From Vulcanimicrobiia bacterium (GTDB lineage: Bacteria; Eremiobacterota; Eremiobacteria; Baltobacterales; Baltobacteraceae), in assembly GCA_024281135.1 (NCBI GenBank), contig JAMXLG010000394.1, positions 1 to 9,619 on the forward strand: a stretch of 9,619 bases of DNA, read 5' to 3'. Of this stretch, positions 1 to 6,964 are shown piece by piece (the stretch's first letter is position 1; every line of letters begins with the position of its first letter). The translations under genes were made by a program, and so were the position numbers. Below the pieces are notes generated by a model. That model made no database searches. It saw nothing but the letters and a program-made list of their open reading frames with translations, and was not told the DNA's origin.

Positions 1-1457
1 TTCGTATCGGTGATCTGTTCGCGCAATTCGCGCAAACGCACCGACGCGTTCTTCTCAGATTCCCACTGCGAACGCAATTTCGTCTGCTCTTCACGCAGTT
101 CGGCAAGTTCGCGTTCGAGCGCGTCGAGCCGCTCGCGGCTTTGACGGTCGCTCTCTTTGCGCAGCGCCTCGCGCTCGATCTCGAGCTGCATGACACGGCG
201 CGAAACTTCGTCGAGTTCTTGCGGCATCGAGTCGATCTCGGTGCGGAGTTTTGCGGCGGATTCATCGACGAGATCGATCGCTTTGTCCGGCAAAAACCGG
301 TCAGCGATGTACCGATTGCTCATCGTTGCTGCGGCTACGAGCGCGCTATCCTTGATCCGGACACCGTGATGCGCTTCGTACTTCTCACGCAATCCGCGCA
401 GAATCGAAATCGTATCTTCGACGCTCGGCTGATCGACGAGCACCGGTTGGAAACGGCGCTCGAGCGCAGCGTCTTTTTCGATGTATTTGCGGTATTCATC
501 GAGCGTAGTCGCGCCGATCATATGGAGCTCGCCGCGCGCAAGCATCGGCTTGAGCAAATTGCCGGCGTCCATGGAGCCTTCTGCTTTGCCCGCACCGACG
601 ACCGTGTGCAACTCGTCGACGAACAGAATGATCTGTCCCTCGGAATTGGCCACGTCTTTGAGCACAGCCTTAAGACGCTCTTCGAATTCACCGCGATACT
701 TCGCACCCGCAATGAGCGCGCCCATGTCGAGCGACACGATGCGCTTGTTTTTCAAACCTTCCGGCACGTCGCCGCGCACGATGCGCTGCGCCAAGCCTTC
801 GACGATCGCCGTCTTACCGACGCCGGGGTCGCCGATGAGCACCGGATTGTTTTTCGTGCGGCGTGAGAGCACTTGAATGATGCGACGGATTTCGTCGTCA
901 CGTCCGATCACCGGATCGAGCTTGCCGCGTTCCGCTTCGAGCGTGAGGTCACGCCCGTACCGTTCGAGCGACTTATACGTGCCCTCAGGATCCTTGGTCG
1001 TGACGCGCTGATTGCCGCGTACCGCGCGCAGCGCCTCGAGCAATTTGTCGCGCGTCAATCCCGCTTCGCGAAAGAGTTTGCCGACGGGGCCGCCGGATTG
1101 CGCCATCGCGAGCAGCACGTGCTCGACCGACGTGTAATCATCTTGCAGCGCCTTCGCTTCGTTCTCGGCGGTCGCCATGACGCGCGCGAGTTCCGGCGAG
1201 AGCGTCACTTGCGCGCTCTCGGCATTCGCGCCGGAAAGACGCGGCAGTTGGCCGATAGCCTCGTCGACCTTCTTCGTGAAGGGCTTTACATCGACGCCCG
1301 CGGCCTGGAGGATGTCCGGTGCAATGCCGCGCTCTTGTTCGAGTAGCGCGGCGAGGAAGTGCTCGGGGGTCGTTTGGGTGTTGTGTTCGTGGAGCGCGCG
1401 AGTATAGGCCGCGTTCAGGCCCTCGCTTACGCGCTCGGTCATCTTATCAACGTTCAT
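1..1457 (-). CDS. clpB: ATP-dependent chaperone/disaggregase ClpB, N-terminal two thirds (3' end off window)
   Basis: ClpB is a hexameric AAA+ unfoldase that works with DnaK to pull proteins out of aggregates in the cytoplasm. About 485 residues are present, and the frame stays open to the left edge. The N domain covers roughly residues 1-150 ([10 protein letters not shown] at the start). Nucleotide-binding domain 1 has Walker A GDPGVGKT at 209-216, Walker B IILFVDE at 276-282, the sensor-1 GATT near 314-317 and the arginine-finger pair in ALERRF at 331-336. From about residue 405 the sequence becomes charged and heptad-like ([22 protein letters not shown]), which is the coiled-coil middle domain that distinguishes ClpB from ClpA. 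The second ATPase domain lies outside the window. The ATG at 1457 is chosen because a GAGGGGTGA Shine-Dalgarno-like stretch precedes it and because the N terminus matches the family. No CIRCE-like heat-shock operator was recognised upstream. Confidence 0.97.
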   Translation of the reverse strand, partial: MNVDKMTERVSEGLNAAYTRALHEHNTQTTPEHFLAALLEQERGIAPDILQAAGVDVKPFTKKVDEAIGQLPRLSGANAESAQVTLSPELARVMATAENEAKALQDDYTSVEHVLLAMAQSGGPVGKLFREAGLTRDKLLEALRAVRGNQRVTTKDPEGTYKSLERYGRDLTLEAERGKLDPVIGRDDEIRRIIQVLSRRTKNNPVLIGDPGVGKTAIVEGLAQRIVRGDVPEGLKNKRIVSLDMGALIAGAKYRGEFEERLKAVLKDVANSEGQIILFVDELHTVVGAGKAEGSMDAGNLLKPMLARGELHMIGATTLDEYRKYIEKDAALERRFQPVLVDQPSVEDTISILRGLREKYEAHHGVRIKDSALVAAATMSNRYIADRFLPDKAIDLVDESAAKLRTEIDSMPQELDEVSRRVMQLEIEREALRKESDRQSRERLDALERELAELREEQTKLRSQWESEKNASVRLRELREQITDT

Positions 1458-1556
1458 CGTTCACCCCTCATGACCGCAAGCACCCATCCAATGGTTGCAG
1501 ACATACCAGTCCAATCCAAGCGGGATTCCTCCTTGGCCGGAGTGTACCCCGCGCCT
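1458..1556. other. Divergent intergenic region between clpB and the RMD1-like gene
   Basis: This 99-bp stretch must hold the promoter of clpB and probably that of the divergent gene, unless the latter starts at 1470. I could not find a convincing -35/-10 pair on either strand. The heat-shock elements I know (CIRCE, HAIR, CtsR heptads) were not recognisable. A GGAG at 1539-1542 lies 14 nt from the ATG at 1557, which is rather far for a ribosome binding site. Confidence 0.35.
1461..1469 (-). promoter_or_regulatory. Ribosome binding site of clpB
   Basis: Read on the minus strand, GAGGGGTGA lies 3 nt before the ATG at 1457, with its G-rich core 5-8 nt from the start. It is complementary to the 16S rRNA tail apart from a small gap. 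It supports 1457 as the clpB start. It overlaps the earliest possible start (1470) of the divergent gene. Confidence 0.5.
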
Positions 1557-2645
1557 ATGAACATTGCGGCCGGCGCTATCCGAGCCTTCTACCTTTTTGA
1601 CGTGGCCGACACAATCGACTTGGGGGCGCTGCGGACCGTCGAGGGGGAAGGCGTCTCTCCCAAGGATATTCCGCTGCGACCGTACGCGTCCACCGCTTAC
1701 CTCCAATTTCCCGTTCCGCCGCTGGTTGCTCGATTACCCGATGCGAAATTCGGCGACATGAAGTGCAGCGTACGCGCGAAATTTTTCGACTACGGTGTCA
1801 TCTCGCTCCGCTTCTCATTTCCGTTCAGCGGCAATTGGGAGCACTTGCAAACTGCGGCCAACGACTTACGACGCAATGACGAGATTGCCCGGTACGCGTC
1901 CCAGACGATCGAACGCATCTGCACGGAACTCGGGCCGGCACTAGACGACCCACACCGCGCACTTGTCGAGGACTACTTCGTCATCGAAGTTGAGCGCTTC
2001 GAGCCGCGCATTGAATCAGCCGCGCTGCTCCACGACTATTCCGAAACGCTGGCCAGCTTGCTGCTCGGAGAGACGACTCTGCTTTCGCAGATTGAAGTCG
2101 AAGAAGCGCTCCGCACCCGTTTCTCCTATTACGCAGACGATCTGACAATCGTCCAGTGGGACACCGCGTTCGTATACGATCGGCGCGAATCAAGTGACGC
2201 GATCGGCGATATTCTCGAATTTGCGAATTCGCAATTGCTCGAACTCCGGACGTACGATGCCCTGCTCGATCGCGAATTGGATTTGATCTACGCGCAGCAG
2301 CCCGGTTCACGCGCACGATCCCTTTCGGGCCGTCGCGAAGCGGAGGCCGCCGCGACGCTCCGCTACCTCATCGTAGATATCCTCGAACTGATCGATCGCT
2401 CCAGCAACGCATTGAAGGTCGTGGGCGACGCGTATTACGCGCGCATCTACCGCGCAGCCTCATCAAGACTCGGCCTCGCCGATTGGCAAAGCCAAATCGA
2501 CACGAAACTCGCAAGCGTTCGCGACATCTACCAATACTATATCGATCAGGCGCGAGCGCGCCGCGACGAGTTTCTAGAGATCATCGTAATCGTTCTCATC
2601 GCGGTCGAAATTGTGATCGGCGTTTTGACGCTCGTACGCCACTAG
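1557..2645 (+). CDS. RMD1/DUF155-like protein with a single C-terminal membrane helix
   Basis: The function is unknown. The 362-residue product has the layout of the RMD1/DUF155 family, known from eukaryotic RMND1, Rmd1 and Mrx10, which are mitochondrial or membrane proteins; the bacterial members are largely uncharacterised. The N-terminal part carries a FFDYGVISLRF stretch (near 78-88), comparable to the family's F-x-YG-V-V strand. The middle has EDYFVIEVERFEP followed by a helical region. The C-terminal part is a long charged helix (QSQIDTKLASVRDIYQYY, then ARRDEFLE) running into one hydrophobic helix (IIVIVLIAVEIVIGVLTLV, about 341-359) and ending in RH. That end closely follows the DUF155 pattern of a heptad region, an LEWIIIxLI-like segment and a tail anchor. 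No signal peptide is seen. The start is uncertain: the frame is open further upstream, with ATGs at 1470 and 1491, neither preceded by a Shine-Dalgarno site. 1557 is preferred because recognisable sequence begins just after it and because it leaves about 100 bp for divergent promoters with clpB. Confidence 0.7.
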   Translation: MNIAAGAIRAFYLFDVADTIDLGALRTVEGEGVSPKDIPLRPYASTAYLQFPVPPLVARLPDAKFGDMKCSVRAKFFDYGVISLRFSFPFSGNWEHLQTAANDLRRNDEIARYASQTIERICTELGPALDDPHRALVEDYFVIEVERFEPRIESAALLHDYSETLASLLLGETTLLSQIEVEEALRTRFSYYADDLTIVQWDTAFVYDRRESSDAIGDILEFANSQLLELRTYDALLDRELDLIYAQQPGSRARSLSGRREAEAAATLRYLIVDILELIDRSSNALKVVGDAYYARIYRAASSRLGLADWQSQIDTKLASVRDIYQYYIDQARARRDEFLEIIVIVLIAVEIVIGVLTLVRH

Positions 2646-3325
2646 GGCGCCTTCAGAAGGCCCGTGATGCTCGCGCGCGCGATCACATGTCCGATCATCG
2701 CATTGAGCAACGACTCGATGTTCGGCGGCCCCAGCCCTGCGTTGTTCTGCAGCGTGATCGTTGGAGTATCGAGTGCGTAGATCGTGAAGACATAGTGATG
2801 CACGATGCCCGGTGGCGGACACGGACCGAAGTACCCTTGGATCGAAATGTTGCTATAAATCAAGTCGTTAAAGACTTGCATCCAAAGCCCCGCGATGTTT
2901 CCCGGCTTCACGCCTTGTGGCAAGCGATTCGCGAAAGAGCGCATGTTATAAATGCCCCAATGACCGAAGTTTGCAGTCTCGTCGAAGAGCACAAGCGCTA
3001 AGCTCTTCGTCCCTGCAGGCTGGCCGGACCAATTGAGCACCGGTGAAAGATCGCTCCCGTTACATTGCGGCGCGAGATTCCCGATCATACTTTTCGGAAT
3101 CGTTCCGTTGTTGGTAAATGTCGGGCTAGTGATTTTGAATGCGCCGCTACTTAATGCAACACTATCCGGCGTCAACCGTCCGTTTGACGATTGCTGTTGA
3201 ACTACCGATTGTGCGGCTTCGCTGGGCAATTGCGATGTTCCGGAGACTGAACCAGAGGAACAAGACGTCAAAACCAAAGCAACGCCGAATATGAACACGT
3301 TAAAGCGGCAAAACATGGATTTCAT
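2642..3325 (-). CDS. PEBP-family (YbhB/YbcL-like) lipoprotein, downstream tandem copy
   Basis: This is a 227-residue member of the phosphatidylethanolamine-binding protein family, exported and lipid-anchored. The N terminus is a lipoprotein signal: MKSMFCRFNV, a hydrophobic core, then lipobox LTSC with Cys22 as the acylated residue. A Ser/Gln/Asn-rich linker follows to about residue 60. The PEBP domain shows SDLSPVLNWS (91-100), GTKSLALVLFDETANFGHWG (105-124) and GPCPPPGIVHHYVFTIYALD (167-186), the last being the canonical GPxPPxG-H-x-Y ligand-site loop. It ends in GHVIARASITGLL. The usual DPDAP of the first conserved region reads DETAN and is shortened. The ATG at 3325 is chosen over one nine codons upstream because AGGAGGTG lies 3 nt before it and the signal peptide starts there. 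The ligand is unknown; PEBPs bind phospholipid head groups or small anions. It lies 45 nt after its paralogue and probably shares a transcript with it. Confidence 0.9.
   Translation of the reverse strand: MKSMFCRFNVFIFGVALVLTSCSSGSVSGTSQLPSEAAQSVVQQQSSNGRLTPDSVALSSGAFKITSPTFTNNGTIPKSMIGNLAPQCNGSDLSPVLNWSGQPAGTKSLALVLFDETANFGHWGIYNMRSFANRLPQGVKPGNIAGLWMQVFNDLIYSNISIQGYFGPCPPPGIVHHYVFTIYALDTPTITLQNNAGLGPPNIESLLNAMIGHVIARASITGLLKAP
2645..2663. repeat. Small inverted repeat at the convergent gene junction
   Basis: GCCTT and AAGGC around a CAG loop, flanked by GG/CC with one bulged C, form a short hairpin directly after the plus-strand stop codon. No T-run follows on the plus strand. It lies inside the last codons of the minus-strand lipoprotein gene. 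It might slow or stop plus-strand transcription, but it is not a typical intrinsic terminator. Confidence 0.25.
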
Positions 3326-3328
3326 GGC

Positions 3329-3336
3329 CACCTCCT
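3329..3336 (-). promoter_or_regulatory. Strong Shine-Dalgarno deciding the start of the downstream PEBP gene
   Basis: AGGAGGTG on the minus strand sits just before the ATG at 3325. It overlaps and rules out the upstream in-frame ATG at 3352 as the main start. Confidence 0.8.
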
Positions 3337-3370
3337 CGTTTGAAGGGACCACACCACTATAACGCGCTGC

Positions 3371-3967
3371 TTACGTTTTCTGAAGCAAGCCGGTGATGCT
3401 TGCGCGGCCGAGGACGTGTCCCATCATCGCGTTGAGCAGCGATTCAACGTCAGGTGGCGGGAGCGACGAATTGTCTTCCAGGTTGAGTGTCGTGTCTAAC
3501 GCATAGATCGTAAAGACATAACGATGAACGATGCCCGGCGGCGGACAAGGACCGACGTACCCTTGAACGCCCGCGTCGTTCATGACTTGCTTTACGCCCG
3601 GTGTCAAATGATTCGCGTTCGGAGACACATTGTAGATGCCCCAATGGCCGAAGTTTGCCGTTTCGTCGAAGAGCACGAGCGCGAAGCTCTTCGTTCCGGG
3701 CGGCGCGTTCGTCCAAGACAACGCCGGCGGAAGACTTTCTCCGCGGCAGCCGTTTTTGAAATCGGTGCTGCGCAGCGTGAAGCCGGCGATCCTATTCACC
3801 GGTGACGTCTCGGCCATCAAACGCACGTACGGCGTCGCATGCAACACCGATTGCGCCGCCTCGTTCGGCGACACGACCATATTCGGCAAATTGCGCGACG
3901 AGCAGGCGGCAAGCGCAAAAGCGCAGGCGCAAACCACAAGCGCGACGCGGCCGCAGATCGAATTCAT
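3371..3967 (-). CDS. PEBP-family (YbhB/YbcL-like) lipoprotein, upstream tandem copy
   Basis: This is a 198-residue paralogue of the next gene. MNSICGRVAL, a hydrophobic stretch and lipobox LAAC (Cys22) mark a type II signal peptide. A short linker containing NEAAQSV (35-41) follows. The PEBP core has LPPALSW (79-85), GTKSFALVLFDETANFGHWG (91-110), GPCPPPGIVHRYVFTIYALD (139-158) and a C-terminal GHVLGRASITGLL. The GPCPPPG-H-R-Y loop and HW pair are the family's ligand-site elements, while the DPDAP motif is replaced by DETAN. It lacks a 14-residue insertion that its neighbour carries between GVK and QGY. GGAGG lies 4 nt before the ATG at 3967, supporting this start. It is the first gene of the probable two-gene unit. 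The protein probably sits in an envelope membrane facing outside the cytoplasm. The ligand is unknown. Confidence 0.9.
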   Translation of the reverse strand: MNSICGRVALVVCACAFALAACSSRNLPNMVVSPNEAAQSVLHATPYVRLMAETSPVNRIAGFTLRSTDFKNGCRGESLPPALSWTNAPPGTKSFALVLFDETANFGHWGIYNVSPNANHLTPGVKQVMNDAGVQGYVGPCPPPGIVHRYVFTIYALDTTLNLEDNSSLPPPDVESLLNAMMGHVLGRASITGLLQKT

Positions 3968-4070
3968 GGCGCCTCCGGGAGCCGGCAGTGTCCTAGCTCC
4001 TCTACGATAGGAAGCTTCGGCCTTTAGTCCCTACAAGCAAGCGCGCTCGTGCGGGCTTTCTAATCTGCGT
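3968..4070 (-). other. Intergenic region: leader of the PEBP pair and 3' region of the deaminase operon
   Basis: This 103-bp gap should hold the end of the upstream operon and the promoter of the lipoprotein pair. Visible elements are the GGAGG ribosome binding site at 3972-3976, a GAAGCTTC palindrome near 4011-4018 and an imperfect hairpin at 4039-4058. No -35/-10 pair convinced me. No tRNA fold was recognised. Confidence 0.35.
4039..4058 (-). terminator. Possible weak terminator hairpin after the deaminase gene
   Basis: An imperfect stem of about 8 bp (AAGCGCGC against GCGGGCTT, one G-G mismatch, TCGT loop) lies some 13 nt beyond the stop codon of the adenine-deaminase-like gene. On the minus strand it is followed by GCTTGTAGGG, so the T-run is poor. 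Position and GC content suit a terminator for the gyrA-to-deaminase unit, but the evidence is thin. Confidence 0.3.
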
Positions 4071-5078
4071 TTAACAAATTGCGGCTACTTGGGAATCGAT
4101 CTCATCGTAGAAGCGGCGCTTCGCGACGTCATCGATGAATGACGCCTCGAATGAATTGCGCGCTAGCGTTACGAGATCGTCTTTCGTCAGATACAGCGCC
4201 GCTGCCGCCTGTACGAAATTGTCACCGGCGTATCCACCAAAATATGCTGGATCACCGGAGTTCACGGTTGCGACGAGTCCGGCATCGAGCATTCGTTTGA
4301 GCGGGTGATGCGCAAGATCGGGAACGACGTGCAGCTCGACGTTCGAGAACGGGCAGACGGTGAGTGGCACGCGCTGACGGCGCAAGCGCTCCACGAGTTG
4401 CGGATCCTCGAGGCTGCGAACGCCGTGATCGATGCGCGAAACGCGAAGAAGATCGAGCGCCTCCCACACGTACTCCGGCGGACCTTCTTCGCCGGCGTGC
4501 GCAACGGTAAGGAATCCCTCGGTTCTCGCTCGCTCGAAAACCGTCATGAACGCGGACGGCGGATGGTCGCGTTCGGCTGAATCTAAACCGACAGCGACGA
4601 TGCGATCGCGATACGGAATCGCTTGTTCCAGCGTTTCCATCGCCGACGACACCGGTTGATCGCGCAAAAAACACATGATGAGAAGCGACGTGATGCCGAA
4701 CCGCGACTGTCCCGCGCGGAGTCCCGCAGTGATTCCTCCGATAACCGTTTCGAAGGGTACGCCGCGGCTCGTATGCGCTTGTGGGTCGAAGAAAATCTCG
4801 GCGTGGCGCACGTTCTGTGCGCTCGCACGTTTCAGATACGCGATCGTGAGGTCGAAATAATCGGTCTCTGTTCGCAAGACGTGCATTCCCGCGTAATAGA
4901 CGTCGAGAAACGACTGCAGATCGGTGAACCGATATGCTGCGCGAAGTGCTTCAGCGGACGGATACTTCAGCGCAATACCATTGCGCTGCGCAATCGTAAA
5001 GATCAGTTCGGGCTCAAACGTGCCTTCGATATGAACGTGCAGCTCCGCCTTCGGGAGCTTGAGCGGATCGATCACCAC
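4071..5078 (-). CDS. Adenine deaminase (adenosine deaminase superfamily, Aah1/PA0148 type)
   Basis: The likely reaction is adenine + H2O to hypoxanthine + NH3, a cytoplasmic purine salvage step. The 335-residue protein follows the bacterial/fungal adenine deaminase type closely: LPKAELHVHIEGT at the N terminus (His14, His16 zinc ligands), VGLDSAE and HPPSAF, then FLTVAHAGEEGPPEYVWEAL (His194 zinc ligand, Glu197 proton donor), RIDHGV (His218 catalytic) and VNSGDPAYFGGY. The PPEYVWEAL and DPAYFGGY elements favour adenine over adenosine as substrate. In the last motif the family normally has DDP; here the first Asp, the fourth zinc ligand, is Gly275 (GGT at 4254-4256). Either activity is altered, or this is a base error. 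The start is GTG at 5078 or 5075, 23-26 nt after selB. An in-frame ATG at 5174 lies inside selB, and the extra residues there have no family similarity. It is probably co-transcribed with selA-selB. Confidence 0.88.
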   Translation of the reverse strand: MVIDPLKLPKAELHVHIEGTFEPELIFTIAQRNGIALKYPSAEALRAAYRFTDLQSFLDVYYAGMHVLRTETDYFDLTIAYLKRASAQNVRHAEIFFDPQAHTSRGVPFETVIGGITAGLRAGQSRFGITSLLIMCFLRDQPVSSAMETLEQAIPYRDRIVAVGLDSAERDHPPSAFMTVFERARTEGFLTVAHAGEEGPPEYVWEALDLLRVSRIDHGVRSLEDPQLVERLRRQRVPLTVCPFSNVELHVVPDLAHHPLKRMLDAGLVATVNSGDPAYFGGYAGDNFVQAAAALYLTKDDLVTLARNSFEASFIDDVAKRRFYDEIDSQVAAIC

Positions 5079-5101
5079 GCCCCGAGTACGACGATACCTC
5101 G

Positions 5102-6964
5102 CTACTGGCCTCTTCGCGTCCGAAGCATCCGGTAGTCGCCACTGCGAACGGTGATGCCCTTGCCATCGAACCATTCCAAGAGCGGAACCGCATACTTGCG
5201 CGAGGTGCCGAGGAGATCGCGAAATTCCGCCATCGTCATGCGACCGTTACTGTCGATAAACGATTCGACGTTGTGATGAATCTGCTCGATCTGCGACCCC
5301 CGATAGAGTGCCTCTCCAACGCGAACGAGCACGCCGCGTACGAGCAACGTTTCAAGCGCTTTCGAGAGGCCCGCGGGCGTTGCGGCTTTCGCAGCCGTAG
5401 CCACGGCGTCAAAGTCGGCCGGAATGTATGGTGCTGCAGGATCGAGCGGAACGGCGTGATCGAAAAACGCGCGCTGTTCGTTCGTAAGCTTCGGAACGTG
5501 CGAAGTGGTCGCGTAATACCCGCCGCGGTGCGCCAGCCGCCCTTCTTCGACGAACGCAGCAAGCAAACGGATCAAGCGCTTTTCATCCGCCTGTAGCGCG
5601 CGTGAGAGCGCAAGCGACGTCAATCCCACTGCCCAAGGTTCGCGTTCGTGCGCTGCGTCAAGGGCTGCAACGATCGCACTGCGTTCCTCGTCCGCAGCCC
5701 GCGCGGAAAGATACGCTTGCGGGCGCGACACGTTAAACGCTTCGCCGTTTTCGAGCAACGTCGTGAGCGCCCGTTCAACGACGTCTTCACGTAAGTTCGT
5801 TGCAAATGCAATCTCGCGCACTTCCGCCGGATCACGCCCACGTTCGCGCAGTGCCTCGAGGACAACGTGGAGCGCCGCGTCGCGCGCGTCCGCCGGCGGC
5901 GTCGCGGCATCCAGACCGATGATTTCACCCCCGCCCAGTAGCGTCTTCGGTGAGACACGACGCAAGACAAACCGTACGCCGGGAAACGCAAGCGCCGGTG
6001 CTTTGAGAAACAGCTCGCCGCGGACGGTTTCACCACGCTGCGGCGCAAGCGGCAACACCAGCGTGCCGAGGATTTCCGCCGAACCAATGTGCGCGCGCAC
6101 CGGCGTCCGCCTCTTCATCAATCCGGCTGCATCGTCGAGCGGCGTAAAGGCGACATTGAACGTCGAGCGCGATTGGAATTGCGGATCGGAAACGACTTCG
6201 CCACGCGCGATCTCACGCGTTTCAATGCCCGGAACGTTGATAGCCACGCGGGTGCCGCCGAAAACGGCCTCCCGCGCCTCGCCGAAAACGTGAATGCTGC
6301 GAACGCGGACAGGCGCATTGTGCGGTTCGAGTGCGAGTGTGTCACCGGTTGCGATGCGACCTTGCATCAGCGTTCCCGTGACGATCGTGCCGCGTCCGGG
6401 AAGCGAGAAGACGCGATCGACCGGCATATAGACCGGCGCGTCGACGTCGCGAGGTTGAAGCGAAGCGAGTTCAAACTGCAAGCCGAGTTTCAGCACGTCG
6501 AGATTTGCGCCGGTAACCGTCGAGACAGCGAAAATCGGTGCATTCTCGGCGATAGTGCCCTCGAGTTCGGCGTGAGCCATGCGACAGGCTTCGCCTTGGC
6601 GCTCGGGCGGAATCAAGTCGATCTTCGTCAGCGCCACCACGACGCGTTGCACGTTGAGATATTGCAGTATCTCCATGTGCTCGATCGTTTGCGGCATGAT
6701 GCCTTCGTTGGCCGCAATCACGAGCAGCAAAACTTCCATGCCCGCCGCGCCGGCAAGCATGTTGTGCAAGAAACGGGCATGTCCCGGAACATCGACGATA
6801 CCGGCTTCGGTGCCGTCATCGAATCGCAGGCGTGCGAAGCCGAGATCGAGCGTCATCCCGCGCACCTGCTCTTCGATCCAGCGATCGGGATTTGTCCCTG
6901 TTAAAGCCGTCACGAGTGAAGACTTGCCATGGTCGACGTGACCAGCGGTACCAATAATATGCAT
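5102..6964 (-). CDS. selB: Selenocysteine-specific translation elongation factor SelB
   Basis: SelB delivers selenocysteyl-tRNA(Sec) to ribosomes paused at UGA codons that carry a SECIS hairpin. The product is 620 residues, close to the E. coli length. The EF-Tu-like GTPase domain shows G1 GHVDHGKS at 8-15, RGMTLDLGFA from residue 35 (typical of SelB), G3 DVPGH at 58-62 and G4 TKID at 113-116. TKxD rather than NKxD is usual for SelB. Beta-barrel domains follow (VDRVFSLPGRGTIVTGTL is the domain II signature). The C-terminal third is alpha/beta winged-helix repeats that bind the SECIS, the last including SNGRMTMAEFRDLLGTSRKY and ending DYRMLRTRRGQ. The ATG at 6964 shares one base with the selA stop (TAATG), which indicates translational coupling; there is no strong ribosome binding site of its own. 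In-frame sequence upstream belongs to selA in another frame. Confidence 0.97.
   Translation of the reverse strand: MHIIGTAGHVDHGKSSLVTALTGTNPDRWIEEQVRGMTLDLGFARLRFDDGTEAGIVDVPGHARFLHNMLAGAAGMEVLLLVIAANEGIMPQTIEHMEILQYLNVQRVVVALTKIDLIPPERQGEACRMAHAELEGTIAENAPIFAVSTVTGANLDVLKLGLQFELASLQPRDVDAPVYMPVDRVFSLPGRGTIVTGTLMQGRIATGDTLALEPHNAPVRVRSIHVFGEAREAVFGGTRVAINVPGIETREIARGEVVSDPQFQSRSTFNVAFTPLDDAAGLMKRRTPVRAHIGSAEILGTLVLPLAPQRGETVRGELFLKAPALAFPGVRFVLRRVSPKTLLGGGEIIGLDAATPPADARDAALHVVLEALRERGRDPAEVREIAFATNLREDVVERALTTLLENGEAFNVSRPQAYLSARAADEERSAIVAALDAAHEREPWAVGLTSLALSRALQADEKRLIRLLAAFVEEGRLAHRGGYYATTSHVPKLTNEQRAFFDHAVPLDPAAPYIPADFDAVATAAKAATPAGLSKALETLLVRGVLVRVGEALYRGSQIEQIHHNVESFIDSNGRMTMAEFRDLLGTSRKYAVPLLEWFDGKGITVRSGDYRMLRTRRGQ

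Noticed and set aside
141..1346. Long plus-strand reading frames (141-866 and 873-1346)
   Set aside because: They lie antisense to clpB, whose minus-strand frame has complete family motifs. Their products are Arg/His-rich and resemble nothing, as expected of shadow frames in GC-rich DNA.
1359..1556. Longer N terminus for the RMD1-like gene from ATG 1359, 1470 or 1491
   Set aside because: 1359 would lie deep inside clpB. 1470 and 1491 lack a ribosome binding site and leave almost no promoter space. They are kept as alternatives, not as the main call.
2483..3001. Plus-strand frame across the convergent junction
   Set aside because: It overlaps the RMD1-like gene out of frame and then runs antisense to the PEBP gene; its composition is shadow-like.
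3968..4070. tRNA(Sec) gene or other small RNA near the sel genes
   Set aside because: I looked in every intergenic gap for a roughly 90-nt tRNA with a long variable arm and a CCA-like end. None forms; only short imperfect hairpins are present.
5079..5174. N-terminal extension of the adenine-deaminase-like gene from the ATG at 5174
   Set aside because: The extra 32 residues lie almost entirely over the selB C-terminus in another frame and lack family similarity. The recognisable N terminus (DPLKLPKAELHVH) begins right after the GTG codons at 5078 and 5075.
6089..6904. 271-codon plus-strand reading frame
   Set aside because: It is antisense to selB's GTPase and barrel domains, is His/Arg/Asp-rich with no recognisable motif, and has no ribosome binding site.
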